Below are positions 1 to 7,477 of a stretch of DNA of 13,223 bases, piece by piece; position 1 is the stretch's first letter, and every line of letters begins with the position of its first letter. This stretch comes from an uncultured Lachnospiraceae bacterium. Its GTDB lineage: Bacteria; Bacillota; Clostridia; Lachnospirales; Lachnospiraceae. The stretch is from the NCBI GenBank assembly GCA_900554925.1, contig USJG01000051.1, positions 1 to 13,223 on the forward strand, written 5' to 3'. Under the pieces are notes generated by a model. It searched no databases and was not told where the DNA came from. It saw only the letters and a program-made list of their open reading frames with translations. The position numbers were made by a program, and so were the translations under genes.

Positions 1-37
1 ATATAAAATGGTCTTACCAAAGTTTTTTAATTTGCTG

Positions 38-66
38 CTGATTTTTATTTCTTCTTATGCTATGAT
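38..66 (+). promoter_or_regulatory. Possible extended -10 promoter for the 88-aa gene
   Basis: A -10 element TATGAT lies at 61-66 and is preceded by TGC at 58-60, giving the TGn extended -10 form. A weak -35, CTGATT at 38-43, stands 17 bp upstream. Transcription would start near 73, leaving a leader of about 57 nt. The rest of 1-129 shows nothing else I can support. Confidence 0.4.
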
Positions 67-129
67 AAGGGCACAAGCTTATAAGTTATTTATGAGGCAA
101 ACTTTACTTATTATCAGGAGAACTGCCAT

Positions 130-396
130 ATGTTCAGGATGTGGGGAAAAATTTTTAAAGACAATCATTTATTGAAAGATACTGTAATCTGCAATGACAG
201 GGAAGATACCCGTACCCACAAGGTCTTTCAGGCGCTGGATGAAATCTGCTATGAATTTGATCTGGGAAAGCCTATCTGGCTGGATGCCACTGTTGCAGAA
301 TTCAAACGCCATGCCAAGGCCAGATTCACTCAGGATAATTTTATTGAACCTATTGATTTTGATTTTCTTGAAATTCACGTAATTGAGGAGGATTGA
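130..396 (+). CDS. Conserved-looking 88-aa protein of unknown function
   Basis: I cannot assign a function. The protein is small, soluble and acidic, with no signal peptide or membrane segment. It begins MFRMWGKIFKDNHL and ends HVIEED. Charged and aromatic residues are spread evenly (DREDTRTHK near 23-31, EICYEFDLGKPIWLD near 38-52), which looks like a compact folded protein rather than a chance reading frame. The start is well supported: AGGAG at 116-120 sits 9 nt before the ATG. The gene stands alone on the plus strand and meets the lipoprotein gene tail to tail with only six bases between the two stop codons. From general impression this type of protein recurs in Lachnospiraceae genomes as a hypothetical protein, but I could not search for it. 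I am confident that it is coding and not confident of any role. Confidence 0.8.
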   Translation: MFRMWGKIFKDNHLLKDTVICNDREDTRTHKVFQALDEICYEFDLGKPIWLDATVAEFKRHAKARFTQDNFIEPIDFDFLEIHVIEED

Positions 397-415
397 CCTT
401 GGTCACTCCTCCTCA
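384..415. terminator. Hairpin spanning both convergent stop codons
   Basis: Arms TGAGGAGGA (384-392) and TCCTCCTCA (407-415) are exact reverse complements, and so are TGACC (394-398) and GGTCA (401-405). One T/C mismatch (393/406) separates the two blocks. On the plus strand the loop closes as C-CTTG-G. The plus-strand stop TGA (394-396) and the minus-strand stop (403-405) pair with each other inside the stem. There is no clear T-tract on either side, so this is a candidate bidirectional terminator or mRNA 3'-end stabiliser, not a textbook intrinsic terminator. Confidence 0.5.
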
Positions 416-2541
416 CTCTGCTTTAAGCTGATCTTGCTGTATAATTCATTAACGGTATCTTCCAATGATTTTTCTCCTTCAAAATAACCGTCAATTCCCT
501 GTACCAGGATAGCATAAACTGAATCTGTCAGAGAATCCGCATAGCCTCTGGGGACAGTGGCCTGATCTAAAAGCTCTTTTATCCACACACTATCCTCTTT
601 TATCGGAAAATAAAGGGGGTAACTTTCCCCATATGCAGCCTCGTAGTAAAATCCCTGATCATATCCCATGGTTTCCCCATATGTTTCATAAAACAAAACC
701 CATGCCTCTATCGTCTTACTGTTCACTGGTATCTCCTGGATTTCTCTGTTTTTCTCACTGTAAGTACCTGTATAAGAAGCCAGAAACTCCAGAAAATCAC
801 ATGCCTCCTTCGGATATTCGGTTTGGCTGTGCACCCCAGCCAGCATACTGGAATGAAATTGCCCCGTAGGGAGGATTTCAAAACCTTCATAATGAGAAAT
901 CTGTGGAAATATCCATACTCCCAGTCTCCCTAAAACAGCCAATGATACATTCCCTTTTCCGCATCCCAGCATCTGCCAAAATTCCTCTTCCATAAGATCA
1001 CGGTTTTTATAATCCAGGAGATAAAGCGGTACCTCTGTTACTTTATCCTCCATCAGCCGGTCATAAAGGATTCCAGCTTCATCAAGAAATGCTTCCAGTT
1101 TTTCTCTTGTCACCTTTCCCTCCTGATAAAGTTCATTTCCGTAAAAATGATATAACATGGGCAGAAAGAAATCCTTAATATTACCTCTGTAATTGTAAGG
1201 AACAAGTCCGGGCTCTTCTGGATGCTCCTTAAGGTATTTTGCCAGTTCGGAAAGACTTTCTACATAAGGCGTCATCTCTTTCCGGCATACAATGCAGTCC
1301 GCCTCAAAAAACAATGGCATAACAAAAGTGCCTTCTTTTTCCTGATACCCTTCCAGTACTCCTTCAAAATATTCACCTGTATCCAGTAAATTGTCCACAG
1401 TTTCATTAATATTCAAAAGGAATCCCTGCTGCGCATATTCCTTCCATGGCAGCTTATCAAACACGTAAATGTCCGCTGCCCGGCCAGATGCTATCTCTGT
1501 ATTTATACGCTTGTACAATGCATCCATTTCCTGACTGTTTTCAGGGACCTTACTTCCCGCAAATTCATAAGTAATATTTACATTAGGATTGGCTGCCTGA
1601 TACTCAAGCACTGCATTTTTTAAAAACCCACTCTCTGCCGCAGAAAACAGCTTAAGCTCCACCATATCCTCCGAATTTATTTCTGCCAATGTATACTGAT
1701 ACAGAAAATCCCCGGCAGTAATAAAATACTCTTCTCCTTCCTTCCACAGTCCATCCGGTCTGAAACTGCCAAGAGTCATACTTGTTTGTTTAGAAGGAAC
1801 TTTCAGGATCCATTCCTCTCCTTCTTTTTCATATATCCCATTTCCCGTCGCCAAAAGTTCTGTTTCCTGATTTCTGACAAGAAAGCTTCCCCCATTTGTC
1901 ACCCCTTCACAGAGAAATTCCCTGCTAATGTAATCTTCTGTCTTTTCTCCTGTCTGGAGATCAAACACCATATAAGCAGAGTCCATCACAGGCTGGCAGA
2001 TCAGATGGGTATTGTCCTGAAAAATAGTTCCTCCTCTTGGGTCAGAAGGGAAATCCGCCTTACACTGTTTTTCCCCGGGCAAATACACGTAAGCCCTGTT
2101 CCAGTCAAACAGGAGAATTGTTCCATTCTCTGAAACCTGTATGTTGCACAAAAAAATATTGGGATCGATCTCCAGATTTATTTCTTCAAAAGAAGATTCC
2201 TCATCATAACGGATAATGTGATTTAGGTATTCCACATCTGTTTTAGGACCGTTGACCCTGTAATAATTATTCTCCTGTTCCGGCGTCATATTCTCCTGAT
2301 AAAGATAATAGATTTCTCCATTTGTCATTTTATAATAGTCCATCAACCGACCATAGCTGCCCTCCGGTTCTACGGGTGCACCTGTTTTTTCATAGGCCAG
2401 CTTTTCCTCTCGATAATACCGTATAATTCCGGCATTTTTTTCACCTATAGCGGCATCTGTCCTGTCTTTAACTTCTGTATTTTCCCCACAGGACATCAAA
2501 CAAAATACACATAACAATAAGAATGGAATTATTTTTTTCAT
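403..2541 (-). CDS. Lipoprotein: sensor-like N-terminal region plus extracellular solute-binding domain
   Basis: This is a 712-aa protein anchored on the outer face of the membrane. Residues 1-17 form a lipoprotein signal peptide (MKKIIPF, then a Leu/Cys/Phe core) ending in a lipobox LMSC with Cys18 as the lipidated residue. Residues of about 38-290 contain repeated short beta-rich segments with aromatic and Gly residues, which suggests a propeller-like region. Residues of about 295-705 resemble family 1 ABC solute-binding proteins: KLFSAAESGFLKNAVLEYQ, then NPNVNITYEF, then RAADIYVFDKLP and FLLNINE. I chose the start at 2541 over an upstream in-frame ATG at 2634: GGGAG lies 6 nt before 2541, a lipoprotein signal follows directly, and the likely transcription start falls near 2633. 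No permease or ATPase gene is adjacent, so it may sense or capture a ligand for a transporter elsewhere. The substrate is unknown, though carbohydrate is common in the family. Confidence 0.85.
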   Translation of the reverse strand: MKKIIPFLLLCVFCLMSCGENTEVKDRTDAAIGEKNAGIIRYYREEKLAYEKTGAPVEPEGSYGRLMDYYKMTNGEIYYLYQENMTPEQENNYYRVNGPKTDVEYLNHIIRYDEESSFEEINLEIDPNIFLCNIQVSENGTILLFDWNRAYVYLPGEKQCKADFPSDPRGGTIFQDNTHLICQPVMDSAYMVFDLQTGEKTEDYISREFLCEGVTNGGSFLVRNQETELLATGNGIYEKEGEEWILKVPSKQTSMTLGSFRPDGLWKEGEEYFITAGDFLYQYTLAEINSEDMVELKLFSAAESGFLKNAVLEYQAANPNVNITYEFAGSKVPENSQEMDALYKRINTEIASGRAADIYVFDKLPWKEYAQQGFLLNINETVDNLLDTGEYFEGVLEGYQEKEGTFVMPLFFEADCIVCRKEMTPYVESLSELAKYLKEHPEEPGLVPYNYRGNIKDFFLPMLYHFYGNELYQEGKVTREKLEAFLDEAGILYDRLMEDKVTEVPLYLLDYKNRDLMEEEFWQMLGCGKGNVSLAVLGRLGVWIFPQISHYEGFEILPTGQFHSSMLAGVHSQTEYPKEACDFLEFLASYTGTYSEKNREIQEIPVNSKTIEAWVLFYETYGETMGYDQGFYYEAAYGESYPLYFPIKEDSVWIKELLDQATVPRGYADSLTDSVYAILVQGIDGYFEGEKSLEDTVNELYSKISLKQSEEE

Positions 2542-2634
2542 CCTGTCTCCCTTCCCCTTGGCATGGTGTGTTATGCACATATCTGCTGCAAAACACAATA
2601 TTTTTATTAGATTCTTTAAATTTGCATAAATCAT

Positions 2635-2663
2635 TTGACATTAGAGACAATACGTAGTAGTAT
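2635..2663 (+). promoter_or_regulatory. Sigma-A promoter for the hemolysin III-type gene
   Basis: A perfect -35 TTGACA (2635-2640) is separated by 17 bp from TAGTAT (2658-2663, 4 of 6 consensus). Transcription would start near 2670 and leave a leader of about 83 nt before the ATG at 2753. The element occupies the same DNA as the opposed minus-strand promoter. Confidence 0.6.
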
Positions 2664-2668
2664 TTCAA
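2640..2668 (-). promoter_or_regulatory. Sigma-A promoter for the lipoprotein gene
   Basis: Read on the minus strand, TTGAAA (2668-2663) and TCTAAT (2645-2640) are separated by 17 bp, and each matches 5 of 6 consensus bases. Transcription would start near 2633, giving a leader of about 92 nt before the ATG at 2541. Its -10 overlaps the -35 of the plus-strand promoter by one base and its -35 overlaps the plus-strand -10 by one base, so the two promoters cannot both be occupied. Confidence 0.6.
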
Positions 2669-2752
2669 TATATTAAACATGGTTTTTAAAACTACATCTT
2701 GAATTATTAAAGTGTTTTATGTCGATATTTATCAGAACAGGAGGCTATAATT

Positions 2753-3403
2753 ATGCAGATTACCATACGTGAACCCGGCAGCGCGCTTACTCATTTTATT
2801 GGTATGATGATGGCAGTTTTTGCTGCCGTTCCCTTATTAACAAAGGCTGCCCTTTCATCCGGCCTTAACACCCTTGTGGCTCTGAGCATCTTCTGTATTA
2901 GTATGATTTTGCTCTATGGCGCCAGCACCACTTACCATTCTCTGAATATTAGGGGCAGGGCATTACGTCTTTTCCGTAAGCTGGATCATATGATGATCTT
3001 TGTGCTGATCGCCGGTTCCTACACGCCGGTCTGCCTGATTATATTGGGCGGAAAGCTTGGCTACACCTTACTCGCCGTAGTGTGGGGAATCGCTGTTTTG
3101 GGGATGGCCTTAAAGGCCTTCTGGATCACCTGTCCTAAGTGGTTTTCCTCGGTCATCTATATTGCCATGGGCTGGGTATGCGTGGCTGTATTCGGGCCTC
3201 TTTGGAACCTTCTGCCCCATGCCGCTTTCGGATGGCTTCTGGCTGGCGGCATCATTTATACTGTGGGCGGCGTAATTTATGCCCTGAAGCTGCCTCTGTT
3301 TAATGCCAGACATGAATTTTTTGGTTCCCATGAAATTTTTCATTTATTCGTCATGGGAGGAAGTATCTGTCACTTTATCTTTATGTATTTGTACGTAGCT
3401 TAA
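2753..3403 (+). CDS. Hemolysin III / PAQR family membrane protein
   Basis: This is a 216-aa integral membrane protein with about seven hydrophobic helices and almost no soluble domain, the usual length for bacterial YqfA/hemolysin III proteins. The metal-site motifs of the PAQR/CREST superfamily are all present: S58-x3-H62 (STTYH), D78-H79 in LDHMMIF, followed by GSYTP at 88-92, and H193-x3-H197 (HEIFH) near the C-terminus. The family is proposed to act as zinc-dependent membrane hydrolases; the haemolysin name comes from early heterologous work and need not describe the function here. AGGAGG at 2739-2744 lies 8 nt before the ATG. It is a single-gene transcript, divergent from the lipoprotein gene and convergent with the histidine kinase gene. 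The family assignment is firm; the physiological role is not. Confidence 0.92.
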   Translation: MQITIREPGSALTHFIGMMMAVFAAVPLLTKAALSSGLNTLVALSIFCISMILLYGASTTYHSLNIRGRALRLFRKLDHMMIFVLIAGSYTPVCLIILGGKLGYTLLAVVWGIAVLGMALKAFWITCPKWFSSVIYIAMGWVCVAVFGPLWNLLPHAAFGWLLAGGIIYTVGGVIYALKLPLFNARHEFFGSHEIFHLFVMGGSICHFIFMYLYVA

Positions 3404-3406
3404 GCT

Positions 3407-3438
3407 TATATCCTGATTTGTGTAATTGACAGGATATA
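3407..3438. terminator. Hairpin between convergent genes, no T-tract
   Basis: TATATCCTG (3407-3415) and CAGGATATA (3430-3438) are exact reverse complements around a 14-nt loop, just after the PAQR stop codon and 37 bp before the kinase stop codon. Neither side shows a run of T, so termination here would be weak or factor-assisted. This is the only paired structure I see in the gap. Confidence 0.45.
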
Positions 3439-3474
3439 GCACCCTAATGGCACTTTATAAAAGTACACATGGTA

Positions 3475-4863
3475 TTATGATATAGGAAGGATCAGTTCTG
3501 CGCTGTGCCCTTCCTCTTTTATTTGAAAATCTCCTTTATGAGCCAGTGCAATCTGCTTTACAATTCTCAGCCCCATAATATGAAGTTTCCCTGAGGTAGG
3601 CTCCACCTGTGATTCCCGATCTGCCTTCTCTCTTTCAAGAGCTTCCACCACTTCTTTCGGTATGCCGCAGCCATCATCCTTCACCTGTAAGATACAGTTG
3701 TTTCCTTCCCTGATGCCCATAACAAAAATCCTGCATCCCCCAGGATTATGGCGGACACTGTTATTTAACAGATTCTGAATTGCTCTGGCAATCAGTTTTT
3801 CATCTCCGTTAAGCACAGTACCTTCCAATTCTCCATAAATCTCAAGACTTAACTCATACTGCTCTTTCAATCCCTCATTTATCGTTTCCGCAACCAGTCT
3901 GCGCAATAAAACAGCCGGATAAAAATTTTCCATCCTTAAAGGCTGCATATGATACTCCAGTTTTGATGTTAAATTTAAATCCTCGATTAATTGCCGGATT
4001 TTAAAGCTCTGATTTTTAATAACTGCCGCCTTATTTCTTTCTTCTTCATTTAAATCTTCTTTTTGCTCCAGCCAGTCTGCATATCCCATGATAATGGAAA
4101 GAGGTGTACGGATATCATGGGAAACTCCTGCGATCCACTCTGTCCTGGCCATGTCCCTCTTATTCAGCAGCTCCCGCTGTTTCTCAAGAATATCCGAAGT
4201 ATGATTGATCTGCACTGCTAACTGCGAGGTAACTCCTTTTTCAGGGAGATGTATCCTCTGATTGGCAGACAGAGCATCAATTCCTTCAGTCAAAGGACGT
4301 AAGGATTTATAATAGCGGTATCCTAAAAATGCTATTACCCCTAAAATAATAAAAAAATTTATCTCCAATGTAAGGAAGAAATACTCTCCTATATGTCTCA
4401 TAAAGTCCTCTGAAAATTCCATCATATGCTTCCAGGTACTATTCTTCTGTCTGCCTGCTACCAAAAGTCCTTTTTCGGTATTCCAAACCTTAACCGGATA
4501 ATCGTCTAAATACCATCTGGTAAAGGACGCGATCTCACTGGCAGTATAGTGGGTCTTAAAGCCTTGCGGCAAGTTCCACGAATAAATCAGGTCTCCCTCA
4601 TCATTCAGCACCAACAAAAAGATATACCCTCTCTCTCTCAGATAATCCTTGGCCCCGGAGGTAAGTGCCAGTTCTTCCCCTGTACCTTCCTCAAAAGCTA
4701 TGGACTCCAGACCACTGATCCCTATGGAATAGACAGACTCATCCTTTTTGACCTGATCCATCAATATCCATCCCAAAATACCCATATTGGTCATAAGAAG
4801 AATCAGCACGACTGCCCATGTCAATCCAATATATTTCCCGTAAATTTTCAACAGACTTTTCAT
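3475..4863 (-). CDS. Membrane sensor histidine kinase of the peptide-resistance module
   Basis: This is a 462-aa kinase that would sense an envelope signal and phosphorylate the regulator encoded just upstream. It has a membrane helix at about 15-37, an extracellular sensor region of about 38-160, and a second helix at about 162-186. The linker and dimerisation region follow, with the H-box GVSHDIRTPLS (phosphoacceptor His249). The catalytic domain has the N-box NLLNNSVRHN (about 364-373), the G1 box DDGCGIP (about 396-402) and a short G2 region, IMGLRIVKQIA (about 429-439). The extracellular loop is longer than in intramembrane-sensing BceS-type kinases, so ligand detection may occur outside the membrane. 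Its ATG overlaps the regulator stop codon by one base (TAATG), with GGGAG 7 nt upstream, which implies translational coupling. Partnership with the divergent ABC transporter is inferred from gene order. Confidence 0.93.
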   Translation of the reverse strand: MKSLLKIYGKYIGLTWAVVLILLMTNMGILGWILMDQVKKDESVYSIGISGLESIAFEEGTGEELALTSGAKDYLRERGYIFLLVLNDEGDLIYSWNLPQGFKTHYTASEIASFTRWYLDDYPVKVWNTEKGLLVAGRQKNSTWKHMMEFSEDFMRHIGEYFFLTLEINFFIILGVIAFLGYRYYKSLRPLTEGIDALSANQRIHLPEKGVTSQLAVQINHTSDILEKQRELLNKRDMARTEWIAGVSHDIRTPLSIIMGYADWLEQKEDLNEEERNKAAVIKNQSFKIRQLIEDLNLTSKLEYHMQPLRMENFYPAVLLRRLVAETINEGLKEQYELSLEIYGELEGTVLNGDEKLIARAIQNLLNNSVRHNPGGCRIFVMGIREGNNCILQVKDDGCGIPKEVVEALEREKADRESQVEPTSGKLHIMGLRIVKQIALAHKGDFQIKEEGHSAELILPIS

Positions 4864-5597
4864 TATTCTTCTCCCTGCCTTGCCAGCTTATACCCTAGTC
4901 CCCGTACCGTTAAAAGGAACTTTGGTTTGGAGGGGTTTTCTTCTATTTTTTCCCGAAGACGCCTGATATGAACCATGATCGTATTTTCATAACCAAAATA
5001 ATTATCCTGCCAGACGGCCTGGCATAACTGATCAAAGGTTACGATATTTCCTCTGTTTTCCCATAGTTTTTTAAGGATCATAAGCTCTTTTGCTGTCAGC
5101 GCTATTTCTATATCCTCATTATTTTCTATCCACAGTACTGTCCCGCTCTTAAAATCCACTCTGCACCTTCCCAAATGCAGCACTTCTCTTTCCTCTTTTT
5201 CTTCCGCTTTTTTAGCAAAATAAGTTCTTCTTAAAATAGCGCTGATGCGCAGCGTTAACTCCTTAGGTAAAAAGGGCTTGACCATATAATCATCAGCTCC
5301 AAGTCCCAGACCTAAAAGGCGGTCGCCATCCTCATCCCTTGCAGACAAAAACAATACCGGCACATCCGAAACAGTTCTTATCTTCTGCATCAATGAAAAT
5401 CCATCTCCATCAGGAAGATTGATATCCAATATAATAAGATCAGGTTTCTTATGCAGAAAATAGTCTTCCGCTTCCTTCACACAGGCAGCCATATCTATAT
5501 TCAAAAAACCCTCTCTTTTTAAAATTCCTTCCACCATTTGGCGAAGCTGTCTGTTATCATCAACTATTAAAAGTGTACTCTCAAAAATGTGTTTCAT
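4863..5597 (-). CDS. OmpR-family response regulator of the peptide-resistance module
   Basis: This is a 244-aa cytoplasmic transcription factor. The receiver domain (about 1-118) has the acidic pair D13/D14, phosphoacceptor Asp58 in ILDINLPDGDG, Ser85 and Lys107 in the VKPF motif. The C-terminal winged helix (about 145-240) includes LTAKELMILKKLWENRG, the recognition-helix stretch TIMVHIRRLREKI and the closing wing VRGLGYKL. I chose the second of two ATGs: an upstream ATG at 5603 lies only 3 nt from GGAG, while the ATG at 5597 lies 9 nt from it. The regulator is co-transcribed with the kinase and divergent from the ABC genes. The direct repeats at 5664-5707 are its most likely target, which is an inference from position and spacing. 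Its upstream region also has its own promoter, so autoregulation is plausible. Confidence 0.93.
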   Translation of the reverse strand: MKHIFESTLLIVDDNRQLRQMVEGILKREGFLNIDMAACVKEAEDYFLHKKPDLIILDINLPDGDGFSLMQKIRTVSDVPVLFLSARDEDGDRLLGLGLGADDYMVKPFLPKELTLRISAILRRTYFAKKAEEKEEREVLHLGRCRVDFKSGTVLWIENNEDIEIALTAKELMILKKLWENRGNIVTFDQLCQAVWQDNYFGYENTIMVHIRRLREKIEENPSKPKFLLTVRGLGYKLARQGEE

Positions 5598-5620
5598 AAA
5601 CATATGCTCCTTTAAATTTC

Positions 5621-5648
5621 ATTGTAATACAAATCCGGTTTTCTGCAA
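5621..5648 (-). promoter_or_regulatory. Promoter for the regulator-kinase pair
   Basis: On the minus strand TTGCAG (5648-5643) and TACAAT (5626-5621, 5 of 6) are separated by 16 bp. A start near 5614 would leave a leader of about 17 nt that holds the AAAGGAG site. This short leader also favours the ATG at 5597 over the one at 5603. Confidence 0.5.
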
Positions 5649-5663
5649 TCATTCCCTCAAAAA

Positions 5664-5707
5664 TTTAAGGTAATCGTAAGGCAGCTTTCATTTTCACGTA
5701 AGGGAAC
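5664..5707 (+). promoter_or_regulatory. 11-bp-phased TAAGG repeats, likely response-regulator operator
   Basis: TAAGG occurs at 5666-5670, 5677-5681 and 5699-5703, so the spacings are exactly 11 and 22 bp. The last two copies are part of a longer identical heptamer, CGTAAGG (5675-5681, 5697-5703). The grid slot at 5688 is degenerate. A pentamer-N6-pentamer layout is the known geometry of OmpR-family sites controlling lantibiotic immunity genes, such as the SpaR and NisR boxes. The array covers about -22 to -60 relative to the predicted plus-strand start, where such activators usually bind. Confidence 0.6.
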
Positions 5708-5718
5708 CTCTGTATACT
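5691..5718 (+). promoter_or_regulatory. Activator-type promoter for the ABC transporter operon
   Basis: TATACT (5713-5718, 5 of 6) is a good -10. The best -35, TTTTCA (5691-5696), is poor and has a 16-bp spacer. A strong -10 with a weak -35 overlapped by direct repeats is typical of a response-regulator-dependent promoter. Predicted start is near 5725. Confidence 0.5.
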
Positions 5719-5760
5719 TACACCATAAGAATCTTTAAAAAATATGGAAAGGATAAAAAT

Positions 5761-6720
5761 ATGAGCCAGAAAAAATTTATTATTGAAACCCACAAGCTGA
5801 CCAAAAGCTACGGAAAAGCCGGCGGCGCCAAAACAGTTGTAAATCAGGTGAACTTAGCAGTTCCTGAATACTGTATCTATGGATTCTTAGGCCCAAACGG
5901 CGCAGGAAAAAGCACCACCATGAAAATGCTGCTGGGACTGATCAAACCTACCCAGGGACACATCACTATGCTGGGTACTCCCTTTATTTCCTCCGGGAAA
6001 GCACCCATCAGTGAAAAGGCCAGATTATCTGTTTTAAGCCAAACCGGTTCCCTGATCGAATCTCCCCCCTACTATGGACATCTGACAGGCCGGGAAAATC
6101 TGGAGATTATCTGTACATTAAAAAATATTCCCAAAAAGGAAATAAACGAAGTGCTATCCATTGTCAGAATGGAAAACCAGCAAAGCAAAAAGGCAGCCCA
6201 CTATTCTCTTGGTATGAAACAGCGTCTCGGCCTTGCAGGCGCTCTTTTAGGTCATCCAAAGCTTCTTCTTTTGGATGAACCCACTAACGGACTTGATCCT
6301 GCCGGAATTTCAGAAATGCGGGATTTGATCTGCTCTCTTCCTGAAAGGTATCAAATGACTGTTATGGTCTCCAGCCATATTTTAAGCGAAATAGATCAGA
6401 TGGCAGATTACGTGGGTATCATTAACAAAGGACAATTAATCTATCAGGACAGCCTGCTTCATCTGCACCAATTCAGCAGAAGGCAGCTACGTCTTAGAAC
6501 AGACAATAATAACCGGGCGCTATATCTCTTAAACAAAAATAAGCTTGATGTTTCGCCTGTGGAGGATTATCTTATGTTTCCTGAAATCAGTGACGAAAAA
6601 ACCGCCTTTATCATTTCCGCCTTAGTGCAGGAAGGTATCGGCATTTTAAGGGTGGAAGAATATCAGAAGTCGTTGGAGGATATTTTCCTTAATCTTACAG
6701 GAAAGCAGGTGAGCTTATAA
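5761..6720 (+). CDS. ABC transporter ATPase, lantibiotic-resistance (LanF/BcrA) type
   Basis: This 319-aa cytoplasmic ATPase would power export or expulsion of a membrane-active peptide together with the next two permeases. Walker A is GPNGAGKS (44-51), the signature is YSLGMKQ (148-154), Walker B is LLLLDE (168-173), and the switch histidine is His206 in SSHILSE. The segment SLIESPPYYGHLTGRENL (about 97-114) is characteristic of the LanF/BcrA branch, and Glu100 occupies the region where LanF proteins are reported to carry an E-loop in place of the usual Q-loop. The C-terminal 90 residues are the extension seen in this branch. GGAAAGGA lies 7 nt before the ATG. The stop codon overlaps the next start by one base (TAATG). 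The closest described parallels are LanFEG and clostridial CprABC systems. The exact substrate cannot be read from the sequence. Confidence 0.92.
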   Translation: MSQKKFIIETHKLTKSYGKAGGAKTVVNQVNLAVPEYCIYGFLGPNGAGKSTTMKMLLGLIKPTQGHITMLGTPFISSGKAPISEKARLSVLSQTGSLIESPPYYGHLTGRENLEIICTLKNIPKKEINEVLSIVRMENQQSKKAAHYSLGMKQRLGLAGALLGHPKLLLLDEPTNGLDPAGISEMRDLICSLPERYQMTVMVSSHILSEIDQMADYVGIINKGQLIYQDSLLHLHQFSRRQLRLRTDNNNRALYLLNKNKLDVSPVEDYLMFPEISDEKTAFIISALVQEGIGILRVEEYQKSLEDIFLNLTGKQVSL

Positions 6721-7475
6721 TGCGTTTATTGTGGACAGAATTAAAGAAAATACGCCGCCGCCACATTGGCCTTATTTATGCCGCGGCCTTATTATTCATA
6801 TTTATTTGGACTTTCTGGGCTATGGGAGAGATGGACGAGGCAGAAATTGCAGAGCAGGGATATTACTATCTTCTTTTATGTATCCCTCTTACCAATGCAA
6901 TTGTACTGCCCACGATTCTGGCCTGTGTCGAAAGCAGGCTATGTGACATTGAGCTTAAGGGCAGCACCTTTAAAATGCTGTGCACCATGCAGCCCCGCCA
7001 CAGCATTTATCATATGAAACTGTTGGTAAGCGCCCTGTACCTGCTTTTCTTTACCCTTGCCCAGGCAGCACTTATCCCACTGCTTTGCTGCTATTACAGG
7101 ATAACTCAGCCTATGCCGGTTATGCATATGGGTATTTTTTTCTTTTCTACCTTTACGGTAAGTCTGGTTCTGGTTATCCTTCAGCAGTCCCTGTCTCTCC
7201 TGTCACAGAATCAGCTTTTTCCTTTGTTTTTCGGAGTAGGCGGAACCTTTATAGGGCTTTTTTCCTGGTTTTTTCCTAATCTGCCCATACGCTATTTTCT
7301 TCCCTGGGGATATTACTGTGTCGGTACTACCATTAACCAGTTTTACGATGAAGCTACCCGCACTTCGACCTTCTATACTATCCCTTTTCCAAAGGAAATT
7401 TTCCTGGGCTTTATTATTTTTGGAATTTTAGTTTATCTGATCGGAAAAGATCAGTTTATGAAAAAGGAGGTATGA
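6720..7475 (+). CDS. LanE/MutE-like ABC permease
   Basis: This 251-aa membrane protein is one of two permease subunits for the preceding ATPase. Six hydrophobic segments are visible: about 17-34, 48-70, 101-124, 137-158, 166-185 and 227-241. The N-terminus, MRLLWTELKKIRRRHIG, is a basic amphipathic stretch typical of LanE/LanG and other ABC-2 immunity permeases. A cytoplasmic loop, ELKGSTFKMLCTMQPRHS (about 78-95), matches the position and character of the coupling loop in that group. The gene overlaps the ATPase stop codon by one base and has AGGTGAG about 6 nt before its ATG. It overlaps a weak upstream ATG of the next gene, but that gene probably starts at 7478. The family call rests on context and topology more than on invariant residues, which these permeases lack. 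Confidence 0.85.
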   Translation: MRLLWTELKKIRRRHIGLIYAAALLFIFIWTFWAMGEMDEAEIAEQGYYYLLLCIPLTNAIVLPTILACVESRLCDIELKGSTFKMLCTMQPRHSIYHMKLLVSALYLLFFTLAQAALIPLLCCYYRITQPMPVMHMGIFFFSTFTVSLVLVILQQSLSLLSQNQLFPLFFGVGGTFIGLFSWFFPNLPIRYFLPWGYYCVGTTINQFYDEATRTSTFYTIPFPKEIFLGFIIFGILVYLIGKDQFMKKEV

Positions 7476-7477
7476 TC

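Noticed and set aside
1786..2133. 115-residue plus-strand frame inside the lipoprotein gene
   Set aside because: It is antisense to a well-supported coding region and has no ribosome site, promoter or recognisable motif.
403..2634. Longer version of the lipoprotein starting at 2634
   Set aside because: The extra 31 residues precede a clean lipoprotein signal peptide, the ATG at 2541 has GGGAG at 6 nt, and the predicted transcript starts near 2633, so an ATG at 2634 would lie outside the mRNA.
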